A DNA stretch of 64,000 nt from Mesostigma viride (lineage: Eukaryota > Streptophyta > Mesostigmatophyceae > Mesostigmatales > Mesostigmataceae), in NCBI GenBank assembly GCA_009746045.1, contig RPFO01000594.1, positions 537,501 through 601,500 on the forward strand. The letters are read 5' to 3'. Position numbers and translations under genes: made by a program. Within the stretch, counting starts at the first letter, position 1. The number at the start of each line of letters is the position of its first letter. The notes under the pieces were generated by a model that was not told the origin of the DNA, did no database searches, and saw only the letters and a list, made by a program, of their open reading frames with translations. Below are positions 1 to 10,114 of this stretch, in pieces.

Positions 1-259
1 CTAACAAACGCACAAACGCATGTACACATGACGCACCGAGCACATGAACAACAAACTCACAAACGCATGAACACATGACACAAACAACGTGCGCACCATC
101 GCATGACGCACCAAACGCACAAACGCAAAAATCCGTGAACGCACAAACGCCCAAATGCCCAAATGCCCACACGCCCACACACAAACGCCCAAACACCCAA
201 ATGCCCACACGCCCACACACAAACGTGCACACGCCGACACGCACGCATAACAAGTGCAG
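1..259. repeat. C/A-rich imperfect repeat, intron upstream of first visible exon
   Basis: Degenerate short repeats of the type ACGCACAAACGC and CCCAAATGCCCACACG fill the window start and run up to an AG acceptor at 258-259. I read it as the end of an intron of the gene that continues to the left of the window. No coding signal is convincing here. Confidence 0.6.
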
Positions 260-620
260 GTCCAAATCTGCTTCAAGGCCTCGGATGTCGACCCCGAGAA
301 CGTGACCCTCACCGCCACCGTCCACTACTGCCCCAACTACCTTACCGACGTGTGCGCGTGCGAGACGCTGGCACTCGACCTTCCGCTGAACCGGACGCTG
401 CCGCTGGAGGAGCCCGAGCAAGCCTGCGTGGCATTTGCCAGGTCGCGCCTGGCCAAGTCGGACGGGGCCATCTTCCGCGTGTTCCTATCGGACGGCCTGC
501 GCGCGAGCGTCGCGGAGACGCCCACGTTCAACGTGACCAACAACCTTCCCTATGTAGAGCTGCTGTTCCCGACCAACAACAGCTACTCTGTGCTCGGCGC
601 GAACGAGATCCTGCTCAAGG
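260..620 (+). CDS. Exon a of HYR/root-cap-like gene
   Basis: Acceptor CAG at 257-259 and donor GTGGGT at 621. It starts in phase 0 and ends in phase 1 (G of a Gly codon). It encodes VQICFKASDVDPENVTLTA and on to ANEILLKG. Paired cysteines and beta-strand-like periodicity suggest Ig/cadherin-like folds. Confidence 0.8.
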
Positions 621-3600
621 GTGGGTCACGGACGCGTGGATGATAAAACATGCTACTAAAACATGCTACTGAAACATGCTACTAAAGCATGCTACGAGCA
701 CAGCACATGCCAAGGACATGCTACTAGCATAGCATATGTGGCACTAGCATAGCGTATGGGTGAATGGTGGTCGCTGGAAAGACCTACGGATAGCTCAAGT
801 ATGGGTGATGGTTGCTGGATTATTCTCAAGGTGGGGTGTGCCGGCAGCCAGCAGTAGCGCATGGCCGAGGCGGCCATAGGAACGTTTTCCTCGAGGGAAT
901 GGTTGAGGTAGGGGAATCCTACGGCCCTGCGAGCCAGCACTCTTTTGTGTGTGGGGGGGGGGGGGGGGGGGCGAGGGTTTGGCTTGTGATACAGTTGCCG
1001 GGCGTCTCGTGCAAGGCCGCTGGTTTGGGTGGTCAACTCTTATGCACGGGGTTGCTGGTTGGGGTAGTCAACTCTCATGCACGGGCTTGCTGGTTGGGGT
1101 AGTCAACTCTGATGGACGGGGTTGCTGGTTGGGGTAGTCAACTCTCATGCACGGGGGGGTGATGAATTTATTTCGGGATGGTCAGGCCGAGCCTGTATTC
1201 GTATGTGGCATTGATCTGCTCTTCGCGTGGCCAGGGAGTGGGCGTTGCCTCCCATGAGCCCACAAATGGGGGAGGAATCTTCTTCTGCCCCTGCTTACCG
1301 GCCTATCAAGAATTGTATACGTGAATTGCTTTGTGAGGCGGGTGTCCTCGGTTCCCACCGCCGGTGTCCATGTGCAATCTTGTCATTTCTGGTTCTGCTG
1401 AAAGTTGAATATGCAAAGCGGTGCGCAGCCCTTTGTCTGGCTCTGCCGAGGATGAGGTGGTCGGGAATACTGTGGTCAGCCTATGCATGCAGTGACTCTT
1501 GTGTGGCAGCATTATGCGATATAGTAACCAGCCCTAGTCACTGGGCTTTTCTACTGAAGCCTACTGAAGCCTACTATAGCCTTTCTGCTGAAGCTAATGC
1601 CGTAAACTTCACGAGCCCGCAATGTTGTCACTCTAACACTAACGCTCGTGCATCATGGCGCCAAGTGCTGCCGTTCCTGTCGACCTGTGGCGTCGCCACG
1701 CCGCAGGTACGGCGGATGATGTGGAGGACGGGCCCGTGACCAACTGCCACTGGTACGAGGCGAGCGACGCAGGAAACTTGGTGAGTGAGGCGCCAGCAGA
1801 TGTCCTTAGGGTGGCACCGGCACTAGCTCTGTGCCTTCTGAGGTGGCGCATGCCTGATGTCCTGTGCCTTGTGAGGTGGCGCATGCCTCATGCCCTGTGC
1901 CTTGTGAGGTGGCACGTGTCTGATGCCTGGGTAGCCGGGAGCGCGGTCGATGAAGGTTTCCAGTGCACCGTACATGAGGTTGAGGGAGCGCGCGGAGGCG
2001 AATGTTGCACGCTGATCATGACTGTAGCACACAATTGTGACCTTGGCGTGCTCTATATCCTTTTAATGACTGTAGCACGCATATAGTGACCATAGCGCGG
2101 TATGATATCCTTATAACGACTGCAGCATGCGTATAGTGACCATAGCGCGCTACTACATCCGTAGTCCTATAAACCACCTCATGATTTGAAAGGGGAAAGG
2201 GACTGCAATCATTAGGTCTTTGCAATAACGGCGGTCTTTGCAATAACGGAGATATTGGTGCTGAGGATTGGGATCGCTTTTTGGATGCTTTGGGCACTAG
2301 AAGTCAAGTTGGTCGCTGTCTGCGGGATGAAATCGCTGATGTAGACAGTGCTCCCTGAATTCCACCCCCCCCTATCTCCTTGGGGGGAAAAAAAAATCTT
2401 TTTTTTTTTCCTCCTTGGGTCCCCTCTCGCTTCCTCTCCTTGCCACCCCTGGTGATGTTTTCCCACTTCCCCCCTGCCCCCATCCACCCTTCTCCACATT
2501 CCACCTTCAAATCTTCTCCTCCCCCCCCCCCCCTCCCCTTCTTCCCCTTCCTTCCTCCCCTTCTTCCCCTGCCCCCCTTCCTCCCCCTCTTCCTCCCCCC
2601 CCCAAGGTCCTGCTGGCCTCCGGCGTGGAGACGACCATCCTCTCGACGGAGCTGCGGGCGACCGCGCCCGACCAGCCCTGTGTGTCCACGCACGTTATTC
2701 GCCTCTCCTGCATGGATGGCGACGAGGGCGAGTCGTCGGATGAGACTACCCACGTGAGTTTGCTCAAGAATTAAAGACCGCTCTGGGAGCTGTGATCAAG
2801 CATCCGAAGCGCTTGTTGCTACGTTGGCGACTTGTCGGACATGACCGCCCACATGCATGAGCAAGCAATGCCCTGGGTTGGTATGTCCTGCTGCAAAAGT
2901 AAAAGGGCACATTGGATTTCTCTGAAATAGTTTAGTATAGTTGTACGGAGGTCACCGGCGCAGGATGGGACAGCCGCCGGCGGTAAGTCCTTGTCATGAT
3001 TGAATTGCCCTTCAGCGTGTTGGAAACACGAGGACAGATAGCAACCCGCTATTCATTCGCCCCCACTCATCCCATCAGGCCGGTTCGGTCTCAGTTTTGG
3101 TCTGTTGCCCCCAAGAACTGGCCAAGAAACAGAATCCTTGGTCTCCATGGAGAGGGCGAGGACTGCCAGGTCCAGAATATTTAAAAGTGTACTGGGAGGG
3201 CAGTTTGGCACCCACGCGTCCGTTATTCATGACGGTGTCAAGGGCGTGGCAGCACAGGGCTGATTTGACGTCCCAACAAAGATGGAGATCTTGTCTGAAC
3301 ACACGCGAGCGCAAAGGGAGCACTTGCCTCAGAACCCGAGTGCACAGAGATAGCGCCTTGCACGCGGGAAAGAGCAGTGTAATTTGAACGTGGCGGTGTA
3401 CACTTTTCTGCATCCGCGATGCATCCATCAGTTTTTCTCGTTGGGTCTAATTGCCCATCACCCCGACAAAGTCGAACGATGGGCTGCAGCAATATCTTTA
3501 CTTCACCTCGCGCTTGCCTAATCGCGCCACATATGTGCAAGCCGGGCCAGCTCACGGATACCCCTGTATGTCATGAGTGCAGTCCGGCAGTGGGTCCTCT

Positions 3601-6600
3601 CCGAGAGGGCAGGCACAAGAATCCCTCTCAAAGGGCATATGTGGCCCCGTATATCTGCGTATGTTTTCGGCACCGGCATGTTTCGGTCTTCCTTCTGTGC
3701 GGATTATCCTTTGTTTACATGCTTCCTTCTGTACTGGCATGCGCCAATCCATGCTTCTTTTCTTCACTGTCTGCGTACATTAATCCTTGCTTTTTCCTTT
3801 ATTGACTATTACTCTGCGCACCACACCCCTGACTGCCATATTCCCCTCCCCATACACCTGCCATGCCCTCTCCATACACCTGCCATCCCCTCCCCATACA
3901 CCTGCCATCCCCTCCCCATACACCTGCCATGCCCTCCCCATACACCTGCCATGCCCTCCCCATACACCTGCCATCCCCTCCCCATACACCTGCCATGCCC
4001 TCCCCATACGCCTGCCATTCCGACCCACTCACAATCCCTGCCCCTTTACCCCCACCAGACCGTCACCGGGTCGGGCACCCCCCCCACCATCAACTGCCCG
4101 GAGGACCCGGTCCTCACGTTTGAGGCCGACCCCTCCACGTGCCTGGCATTGGTCACCTTCCCTGCTATCACCGCCGCTGACGGCTGCTCGGGCGAAGCCC
4201 TCACGCCCACGCTGGTCGAGCCGGCCGGGTTTGTGAACGGGTCGAGCTTCCCTGCGGGGGATACTGTCGTCCGTTACCGCGTCGCCGAGGCGTTCACCCG
4301 CGCGAGTGCTGAGTGCCAGTTCATCGTGCGCGTGACGGCGCCACCGAACGCGTGCTTCACGCCGGTCCCCGGGAGTGTCCCGTGCGACCTGACCTGCAAC
4401 GACTTGGGCTCAGGGGGCCCGTACGTGGTCCAGTTCACGGCCGATCTCGAGGTGTCTGAGCCAATCACGCTCACCGACGCGCAGGTGTGCGAGTGGAACC
4501 GCATCTGGGGGACCCTGGGCGCCGTGGCCGACCCGACTGACCCTTGCCAGGTGGAGAGCTTTGAACCATCGCTGCCCACGCGCCGTCGGTGAGCTTGCGT
4601 GCTTTGTGTGTCTGTTGATGCTTTGTTTGTTTCTTTATTTGCACCGTTGAACGCGCCGCTGGTGATCCTGTGCCCTTTCTTGGGGACCTTTTTGTGTGTG
4701 TGATGGCCTTTGTGTGTGGTTTATGGGCGTTTGTGTGTGGGTGACGGCTGGATGGCGGGTCTGCCTGTTTATTCATTTGACCGGGTGCTTGCGTGTCTCT
4801 TGATTCTAGCCCATGCTTTGACGGTTGTGCGTGACGGCCGTGGCTGTGAATGTGCACACTTTGGCGCTTTTTCCTGGTCCTTTTTCCATTACCCTTTTTC
4901 CTGACGTTTTTCTTCGTTTTCACCATCCTGCCGCCTGCGTACATGTGCATGTGCACACCGGTGTCCCCATCGTTTCACGTGCTCCCCCCCCCCCCCCCTC
5001 CCTGCCAGGAACCTGCTCACCTCGCGCTTCCTGCGCGTGACCCGACTCTACTTCCTCGACGAGGGCTCTGCACGCGCCGCGGCGGCTTTGCTGGCAGACG
5101 CCCTGGCCAGTGGGCGCCTGCTGGCTGCGCTGCGCCGTGTGCTGCCCGTCATTAGAATCATCGACGTGGGCGTGCTCTTCCTGTGGCTGACGGCCGTGAC
5201 CTCCGACCCCCACTTCCAAGGCCCCTGCGGCGAGCAGTTTGACTTCATGGGCGCGGCCGGCGAGAGCTACTGCATCATCACCAGCGCCCGCGTGCACGTG
5301 AATGCCAAGATGATGGGGGCGGTCGCGGCGGCGGTGGAGGGGGCAGAGGAGACTGTGGATTCCAAGCACACGGTAAGCAGTAATCTGCTGCCCCCCTGTC
5401 CTTCTTTGCTGGCCCCTCTCAAACCATCCCTGCACATGCCCTCGCTGTCTGTGCTTCTGATTTCATGCTTGCCACCAGTCTTCAAGCATACGCCCGGGTC
5501 TTCCAGTGCGTGATGTCCTCATAATCCACACGGGCCCTTATGCCTGTTCTCCCACATGCGTGGCCATGTGAAATGTGTCAGCTTAATGCTGATGGTTACA
5601 TGTTCCCTTGACCTCACCAGCGTGTGCTGGCAGCTCCTTGCTCCCCTGCACGCGCATGTGTTTTCTTATTCACTGCTTGTTCTCCCAGGGCTGCCTCTGC
5701 ATGTACCTGGCGGGCCATGCCTCCCGACCTTGTGCAATATGGTTGTCTCTGGCTTGTGTGGTTGTCTCACGGAAAATGTGCATCAACGTGCGTGTCTGCG
5801 AGTATAATTTATTACATCATGTGCCCCTCCAGTGGATGGAGGAGCCGGCCATGCATGTTCTCCCTCGCTGCTGGCTCCCGCACGCCTGCCACAAGCAGTG
5901 TGTGGATCGGGCGATCGTTGCCTGTGTCACCCACCTCCAAAGAGAAGTATGTTGCCATGCCTACTCCTCTAGACGAGGAGCTGGGGGGGCGTCGTGCCGA
6001 GGGCGAAGGAGGTGGCCCCATGCGCGCAGGAGGTCGCCGCAGGCTTGTTTTAGATTCATACTCCGACCTGGCCCTTACAAGGCTGCGCCTCCCTGTTTCG
6101 CGTGCCTGTGTGAATGTAATGATTACAACGTATGCATGCCCTCCCCCGCCAGTGGATGGAGGAGGTCGCAGTGCGCTACGGCTCCACCCGCGTGGTCATC
6201 TCGGCACTCTCCCCTCCCGGCACGGGCTACGCGGCACAGCAAGGCCGCATCTGGATCAACGGGGTGAGTGGGAGGGAGGGGAGGGAGGGGAGGGAGGGGA
6301 GGGAGGGGAGGGAGGGGAGGGAGGGGAGGGAGGGGAGGGAGGGGAGGGAGGGGAGGGAGGGGAGGGAGGGGAGGGAGGGAGGGAGGGGAGGGAGGGGAGG
6401 GAGGGGAGGGAGGGGAGGGAGGGGAGGGAGGGGAGGGAGGGGAGGGAGGGGAGGGAGGGAGGGAGGGGAGGGAGGGAGGGAGGGGAGGGAGGGAGGGAGG
6501 GAGGGAGGGGAGGGAGGGGAGGGAGGGGAGGGAGGGGAGGGAGGGGAGGGAGGGGAGGGAGGGGAGGGAGGGAGGGAGGGGAGGGAGGGGAGGGAGGGGA

Positions 6601-8047
6601 GGGAGGGAGGGAGGGGAGGGAGGGGAGGGAGGGAGGGAGGGAGGGAGGGGAGGGAGGGAGGGAGGGAGGGAGGGAGGGGAGGGAGGGGAGGGAGGGGGGG
6701 GGGAGGGAGGGAGGGAGGGGAGGGAGGGAGGGAGGGAGGGAGGGAGGGAGGGAGGGAGGGAGGGAGGGAGGGAGGAGGGAGGAGGAGGGAGGGAGGGAGG
6801 GAGGGAGGGAGGGAGGGAGGGAGGGAGGGAGGGAGGGAGGGAGGGGAGGGGAGAGAGCAAAGAACAAAAGGGACAGTAAGAACAAAGGAAAAAAAGGCTT
6901 CCACCCTTGTCTTGCATCTTCACGCGCATACTGCATCTTGATCCTCCCACCCTCTGCCTGGGCCTCCACCACCAGACCCCCTCGTTGCATCCTCACGTGC
7001 ACGCACCCTCTGCTTTCTGGCGTGTCTGCCCTTTGGCGCCTCCCGCGTAATGGCCCGCGCAGGCGGAGATGGGCCCCCAGCTCGCCCCCAAGTCGATCAT
7101 TCGCGAGGGCGGCATCAAGCTGGAGCGCGGCAAGACACGCATCAAGCTCACGCTGGGCCCCCACGCGCGGCTGGTGGTGGAGGTGGTGCGCGCCGCCTGG
7201 TGGGAGGCGGGCCGCGGGCCGGGCCGCAACTTCCTCAATCTGAAGGTGGTCAGCACGGCGGCAACCCTCGAGTGGCACGGCGTGCTGGGTGGGTTTTTGC
7301 AGCCCTTGCCTTGATACTGTCTCTCGTTCATGGCACGGGATGGAGTGGCATGGAGTGGCTCAGCGTGCTGGGTGGGCGATGTTGTACTATTGGTTGCAAT
7401 GTGGCGTGCTGGTGAGTGAGCGAGAGATAGCGCTGCCGTTGTGATGTGCGGGGTGAATCAGAGGGGAAAGAGCTATGTTAATGTCGAGGGTGGGGTTTGT
7501 GTTCGTCTTGTTCTTGGATGTCGTGTCAGTGTCTTTTAGTAGGGCCAGTGTTGCTGTCTTTTACAGAACCACCTGCAAACGTACCGGATGACCTTCTTTT
7601 CCCTGCATTGCCAGTGTCTACGGACGATCTTGGCAAAGTTTCTAACCGGGTATGCAGAAAGCTGCTCTAGCGCTTACTAGTGTCAACAAGTTTCAGTCAT
7701 GTTTATAGCGGTACCTGCTTTACCCTGTTCCCCTTGACCTGATCGCGATGCTAACTGGCTGGTTCAGAGTATCTGTGTCTTGATAGGGTATCTATGGTAC
7801 AATGCCCGCGCTGTGCTGGCTTTCTCACCTTCAACTGCTTCTCATGTTTCACCAAAGTGCGGCGTCTTTTGCAACAGGGCAAACTTTCCGAGAGTCGTGT
7901 GACCAGCCACATCCAGCAGATGTCAAGTCCACCTGGGCCGCATCATCTGCAAACTTGTCATTGCTTGTCAGGGATGCGGACAGATTCCGCACCAGCAGCA
8001 TCGTGCATGAGGATTGCGGGGTCACCAAGTTCTTGCAGCCAGCTTAA
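260..8047 (+). CDS. Multi-exon gene: extracellular HYR / root-cap-like domain protein (5' partial)
   Basis: Seven exons (260-620, 1707-1780, 2607-2753, 4059-4588, 5009-5372, 6153-6263, 7063-7288) join with GT-AG borders and matching phases into about 604 residues with no stop. A likely terminal exon is 7858-8047. Order: Ig/cadherin-like strands with many Cys and N-x-S/T sites, a TADDVEDG-type strand, a HYR domain (INCPEDPVL, ADGCSG, FPAGDTVVRYRV), a helical Ala/Leu-rich stretch, then SDPHFQG...DFMGAAGESYCIIT...VHVNAKMMG and WHGVLG. That last part resembles the plant root-cap family. Domain content implies a secreted or surface protein, by inference only. The 5' end lies outside the window and no signal peptide is visible. 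Function is unknown. The phase-1 donor at 7288 and the start of the last exon (which needs two bases from the previous exon) do not fit directly, so at least one exon between them is unresolved. Confidence 0.75.
1032..1156 (+). repeat. 34-bp tandem repeat, about 4 copies
   Basis: Units contain GTTGCTGGTTGGGGTAGTCA followed by ACTCTCATGCACGG. They lie in the intron 621-1706. The rest of that intron shows no other feature I can support, apart from a poly-G run at 953-971. Confidence 0.75.
1707..1780 (+). CDS. Exon b of HYR/root-cap-like gene (74 bp)
   Basis: Acceptor CCGCAG at 1701-1706 and donor GTGAGTGAGG at 1781. The two leading bases complete the Gly codon from the previous exon. It encodes TADDVEDGPVTNCHW and on to DAGNL. 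This strand is typical of Ig-like adhesion modules, where (G)TA.DVEDG recurs. It ends in phase 0. Short GGTGGCGCATGCC-type repeats follow at about 1840-1925. Confidence 0.75.
2341..2606 (+). repeat. Long polypyrimidine tract before an acceptor
   Basis: C/T-rich low-complexity DNA with poly-C runs leads directly into the AAG acceptor of the exon at 2607. Translations of it (Pro/Ser-rich, or Gly/Arg-rich on the other strand) are artefacts. Confidence 0.7.
2607..2753 (+). CDS. Exon c of HYR/root-cap-like gene
   Basis: Phase 0 at both ends, 49 codons, donor GTGAGT at 2754. It encodes VLLASGVETTILSTELRA then CVSTHVIRLSCMDGDEGESS. It continues the Ig-like strands of exon b and leads into the HYR domain. 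Confidence 0.8.
3842..4020 (+). repeat. 21-bp tandem repeat (CCCTCCCCATACACCTGCCAT), about 8 copies
   Basis: A pyrimidine-rich array just upstream of the acceptor at 4057-4058. The rest of intron 2754-4058 has no feature I can support. Its overlapping reading frames are open only because of the repeat. Confidence 0.8.
4059..4588 (+). CDS. Exon d of HYR/root-cap-like gene: HYR domain
   Basis: Acceptor CACCAG at 4053-4058, donor GTGAGC at 4589, phase 0 to phase 2, 176 codons plus two bases. The first 90 or so residues are a HYR domain: Cys in INCPEDP, TCLALVTFPAITA, ADGCSG, GSSFPAGDTVVRYRV and AECQFIVRV. A Cys-rich stretch and EWNRIWGTLG follow. HYR is an Ig-like extracellular module known from animals and protists. 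Confidence 0.85.
5009..5372 (+). CDS. Exon e of HYR/root-cap-like gene: SDPHF module
   Basis: Acceptor TGCCAG at 5003-5008, donor GTAAGC at 5373. One leading base completes an Arg codon. The first part is helical (ARAAAALLADALASGRLLAA). The second carries TSDPHFQG, FDFMGAAGESYCII and VHVNAKMMG, the pattern of the root-cap/LEA-like family, in which DPHF is followed by YxFxGxxxxxFCI and INAxFxG. It ends in phase 0. Confidence 0.8.
5829..5850 (+). repeat. Decoy copy of the next exon's acceptor and start
   Basis: CCAGTGGATGGAGGAGCCGG matches the real junction CCAGTGGATGGAGGAGGTCG at 6149, 320 bp downstream. The copy sits in the intron 5373-6152 and could act as a cryptic 3' splice site. Confidence 0.55.
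6153..6263 (+). CDS. Exon f of HYR/root-cap-like gene
   Basis: Acceptor CGCCAG at 6147-6152, donor GTGAGTGGG at 6264, phase 0 to 0, 37 codons. It encodes WMEEVAVRYGSTRVVISALS and on to GRIWING. In the root-cap family the equivalent region also starts with a W-containing strand and ends at a Gly turn. The G-rich microsatellite begins inside the donor sequence. Confidence 0.8.
6264..6852 (+). repeat. (GGGAGGGA/GGGAGGGGA)n array, about 590 bp
   Basis: Pure purine array on the sense strand of the host gene, filling most of the intron 6264-7062. All six frames are open through it (Gly/Arg/Glu or Pro/Ser/Leu), so the long translations are not genes. Runs of three to four G make quadruplex formation likely. 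Confidence 0.95.
7063..7288 (+). CDS. Exon g of HYR/root-cap-like gene
   Basis: Acceptor CGCAG at 7058-7062, donor GTGGGT at 7289, phase 0 to 1. It encodes AEMGPQLAPKSII then RLVVEVVRAAWWEAG and finally LEWHGVLG. The closing HGVLG is the best family match, since root-cap proteins carry HGVLGQTYR here. The exon end is repeated twice downstream (see findings). Confidence 0.8.
7858..8047 (+). CDS. Probable terminal exon of HYR/root-cap-like gene
   Basis: An open frame after the AAAG acceptor at 7854-7857 encodes AASFATGQTFRESCDQ, then RFRTSSIVHEDCGVTKFL, and stops at 8045-8047. The last Cys-containing segment resembles the end of root-cap proteins (SxxFxxDCxxxxF). It needs two bases from an upstream exon. 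A candidate at about 7567 (EPPANVPDDLLFP) does not give that phase cleanly, so the 3' structure is tentative. Confidence 0.4.
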
Positions 8048-8389
8048 TTAAATTCATTCATACAGTCAGAATGTTGGGGTGCTATTGAAGTCATGTAGTC
8101 GGTGTTCTAGCCGACGTTTTAGTATGCTGCGTTTTATTGTTTTGTGGTACTGAAGACCACCTTTGTGGTTGCAAGAGCCCGGTTAATTAATAGAATAGAG
8201 CCATCACACCCTCACAGTGTGCCCTCTTGGCGTTTTATTGGGTGGTATAGCAATTGGTCGCCGCAACAACAGCTGGACTTGTGGTACTCGTCCCATGCAT
8301 TACCGGCTGCTGGGCGGCCCCTTGCCGTCCGCGCCGCTTGGCCCACTGGCGGGCGTCCCTTCGCTGCCTACGCCGCCGCCACGGAGCAG

Positions 8390-9386
8390 GACTACACGTA
8401 CCCGCCCCTGACGGAGCCCCTGGGGACCCCAACGAGCTACCGCCGTTCACCGAGCTCGAGCTGAGCACCGCCGCCAAACAAGTGCCGTAGGACCTGACCA
8501 GCTCCCCGCCCCGGTGATTAAACTGGTGGCGCTCACGGGCTTCCTGCTTGGCGTCTGCAACCGGATCCTGCTCGCCGACGAGCCGCCGATTCCTGAGTGG
8601 CAGCACAGCTGCCGTGTTATGCTGTACAAAAGCAAAGGTTCTCCTGACGACCCTGCGTGTGCAACTACCGAGGCGTGTGCATCCAGAGGGCCGCGCTCAA
8701 ACTGTTTATGCGCATGATCCTCAACCGCCTTTGTTCTGCTCTCGATCCTCACCTTGGGGAGAGCCAAATGGGCTTCCGCCCTGGGCGCAATACAGTCATG
8801 GCCATCTTCGACGCGCCCCGCCTCTTAGAGGAGATCGGGCTCATGCAGCCTGGTGAGTTTCTCGCCATCCTGATCTTCGTCGGCTTCATCAAGGCTTGTG
8901 ATTCTGTCCGCTCGGCCGCCCTATAGGCTGTCCTTGCTCGCGCTCGCGCCCCCCCCCCCTCTAATTGCTGTCATCCACACGCTGTATGAGGGGTAGACCA
9001 CCTCAGTGCGCACTCAACACTGAATTACCCCTCCATGTCCACTGCATACCTGCATCTGGCAAGGTTGCATCCTGTCACCATACCTGTTCATTATTGTAGT
9101 GGATTATGTTATGCGCCAGGATCGTGCCCGCTTTGCTAGGGTTGCTGGTCGCGAACCTGGCCTAGTGATTGAGAATGAGACCGGAGGAGGGGGGCCGACT
9201 AACCAGCAGAATTTACTTGCTGACCTCATTTATGCCGGCGACATCACGCTCATTGAGAAGCCGGCGTCTGCCCGACTCTTGCTGGACTGCCTTGCGCTCA
9301 AGGCTCGTGCTGTCAGTCTAGAAATCAGCCCGAAAAAGGAGGCCATGGCCCTCGATGTCATTCATTCATTCATTCATTCATTCACT
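8390..9386 (+). mobile_element. Degenerate LINE ORF2 fragment (reverse transcriptase), copy 1
   Basis: Pieces of a non-LTR reverse transcriptase occur in shifting frames: GPDQLPAPVIKL, PEWQHSCRVMLYKSKGSPDD, RGVCIQRAALKLFMRMI, LGESQMGFRPGRNTVMAI, then LLADLIYAGDITLIEKP (catalytic Y-A-D-D replaced by Y-A-G-D). Several stops and frameshifts mean it is dead. It ends in (ATTC)n at 9360-9386. The start is approximate and I found no convincing target-site duplication. Confidence 0.8.
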
Positions 9387-10103
9387 TTTTATAATTGGCT
9401 TCGATCTGTAACAACCAAAAGTTATTTGTTGTTACATCCTGAGTTTTGTGAGAAGTTTGGATTTTATTCGAGGTCTTTTAGACAAGTATTGAGAAAGTTA
9501 TAAGGTTTCTTACGTGTAGGGACACTGGAACCTAAGCTTTGTCAGCTGACTTGTTAGGACCCTCATTGGTCGTGGCCTGATCCACGTGGGGTTGTTTAGT
9601 TGGTCGGTTCTGTCAAGTCTTAAATGATCCTTTAGGACTCCAGTGCTTACCAAGATTCTGCGACTCTACGTCTGGATTCTGCCAGGCTGGTTTGTGCGCT
9701 GTCTTGTAAAGTGTGTTAAGTTAGAGTGGTGAAGGAATCTCACTTTGAGATCCTGTGACCTGATTGGTCCATTTCAGGCTATCGTCGGAGCATGCTCGAC
9801 ATGCATGTTGATATCAGAACGTATGGGTCACCATTGTTGGAACGTTGGTTGTGATCTATTCTGTCATGGTATAATGAAGTTAAGCTTTTTTCGTCCATTC
9901 TCAAAGCCCCCTGCTCATTGATATCTTTCAGTTCCACAGAAGAGGTCAAGGATAATACTTGTCTTGTTGTGTCTGCAAAGGGGCGTGGTACGCAGTCCAT
10001 GAGCTGTGGAATTGTCATCTCAACATTTCTCGGGCATACGTGAAGTCTTCATTCTCAAGAAAGCAAACCAGGTATAAAAGATCTTTCATATTTTGGACTA
10101 TGG
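9387..10103. other. Intergenic spacer between LINE fragments, nothing recognisable
   Basis: AT-richer, non-repetitive DNA. No long frame, RNA gene or repeat that I can support. It is the 5' flank of the insertion at 10115. Confidence 0.5.
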
Positions 10104-10114
10104 ATGATGTTTCC
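10104..10114 (+). repeat. 5' target-site duplication of LINE copy 2
   Basis: ATGATGTTTCC occurs here and again at 11571-11581, exactly bracketing the LINE fragment. Confidence 0.85.

Noticed and set aside
5624-7278. Gly/Arg/Glu-rich or Pro/Leu/Ser-rich frames of 200-540 codons
   Set aside because: They run through the (GGGAGGGA)n array. Only the short segments at 6153-6263 and 7063-7288 are exons.
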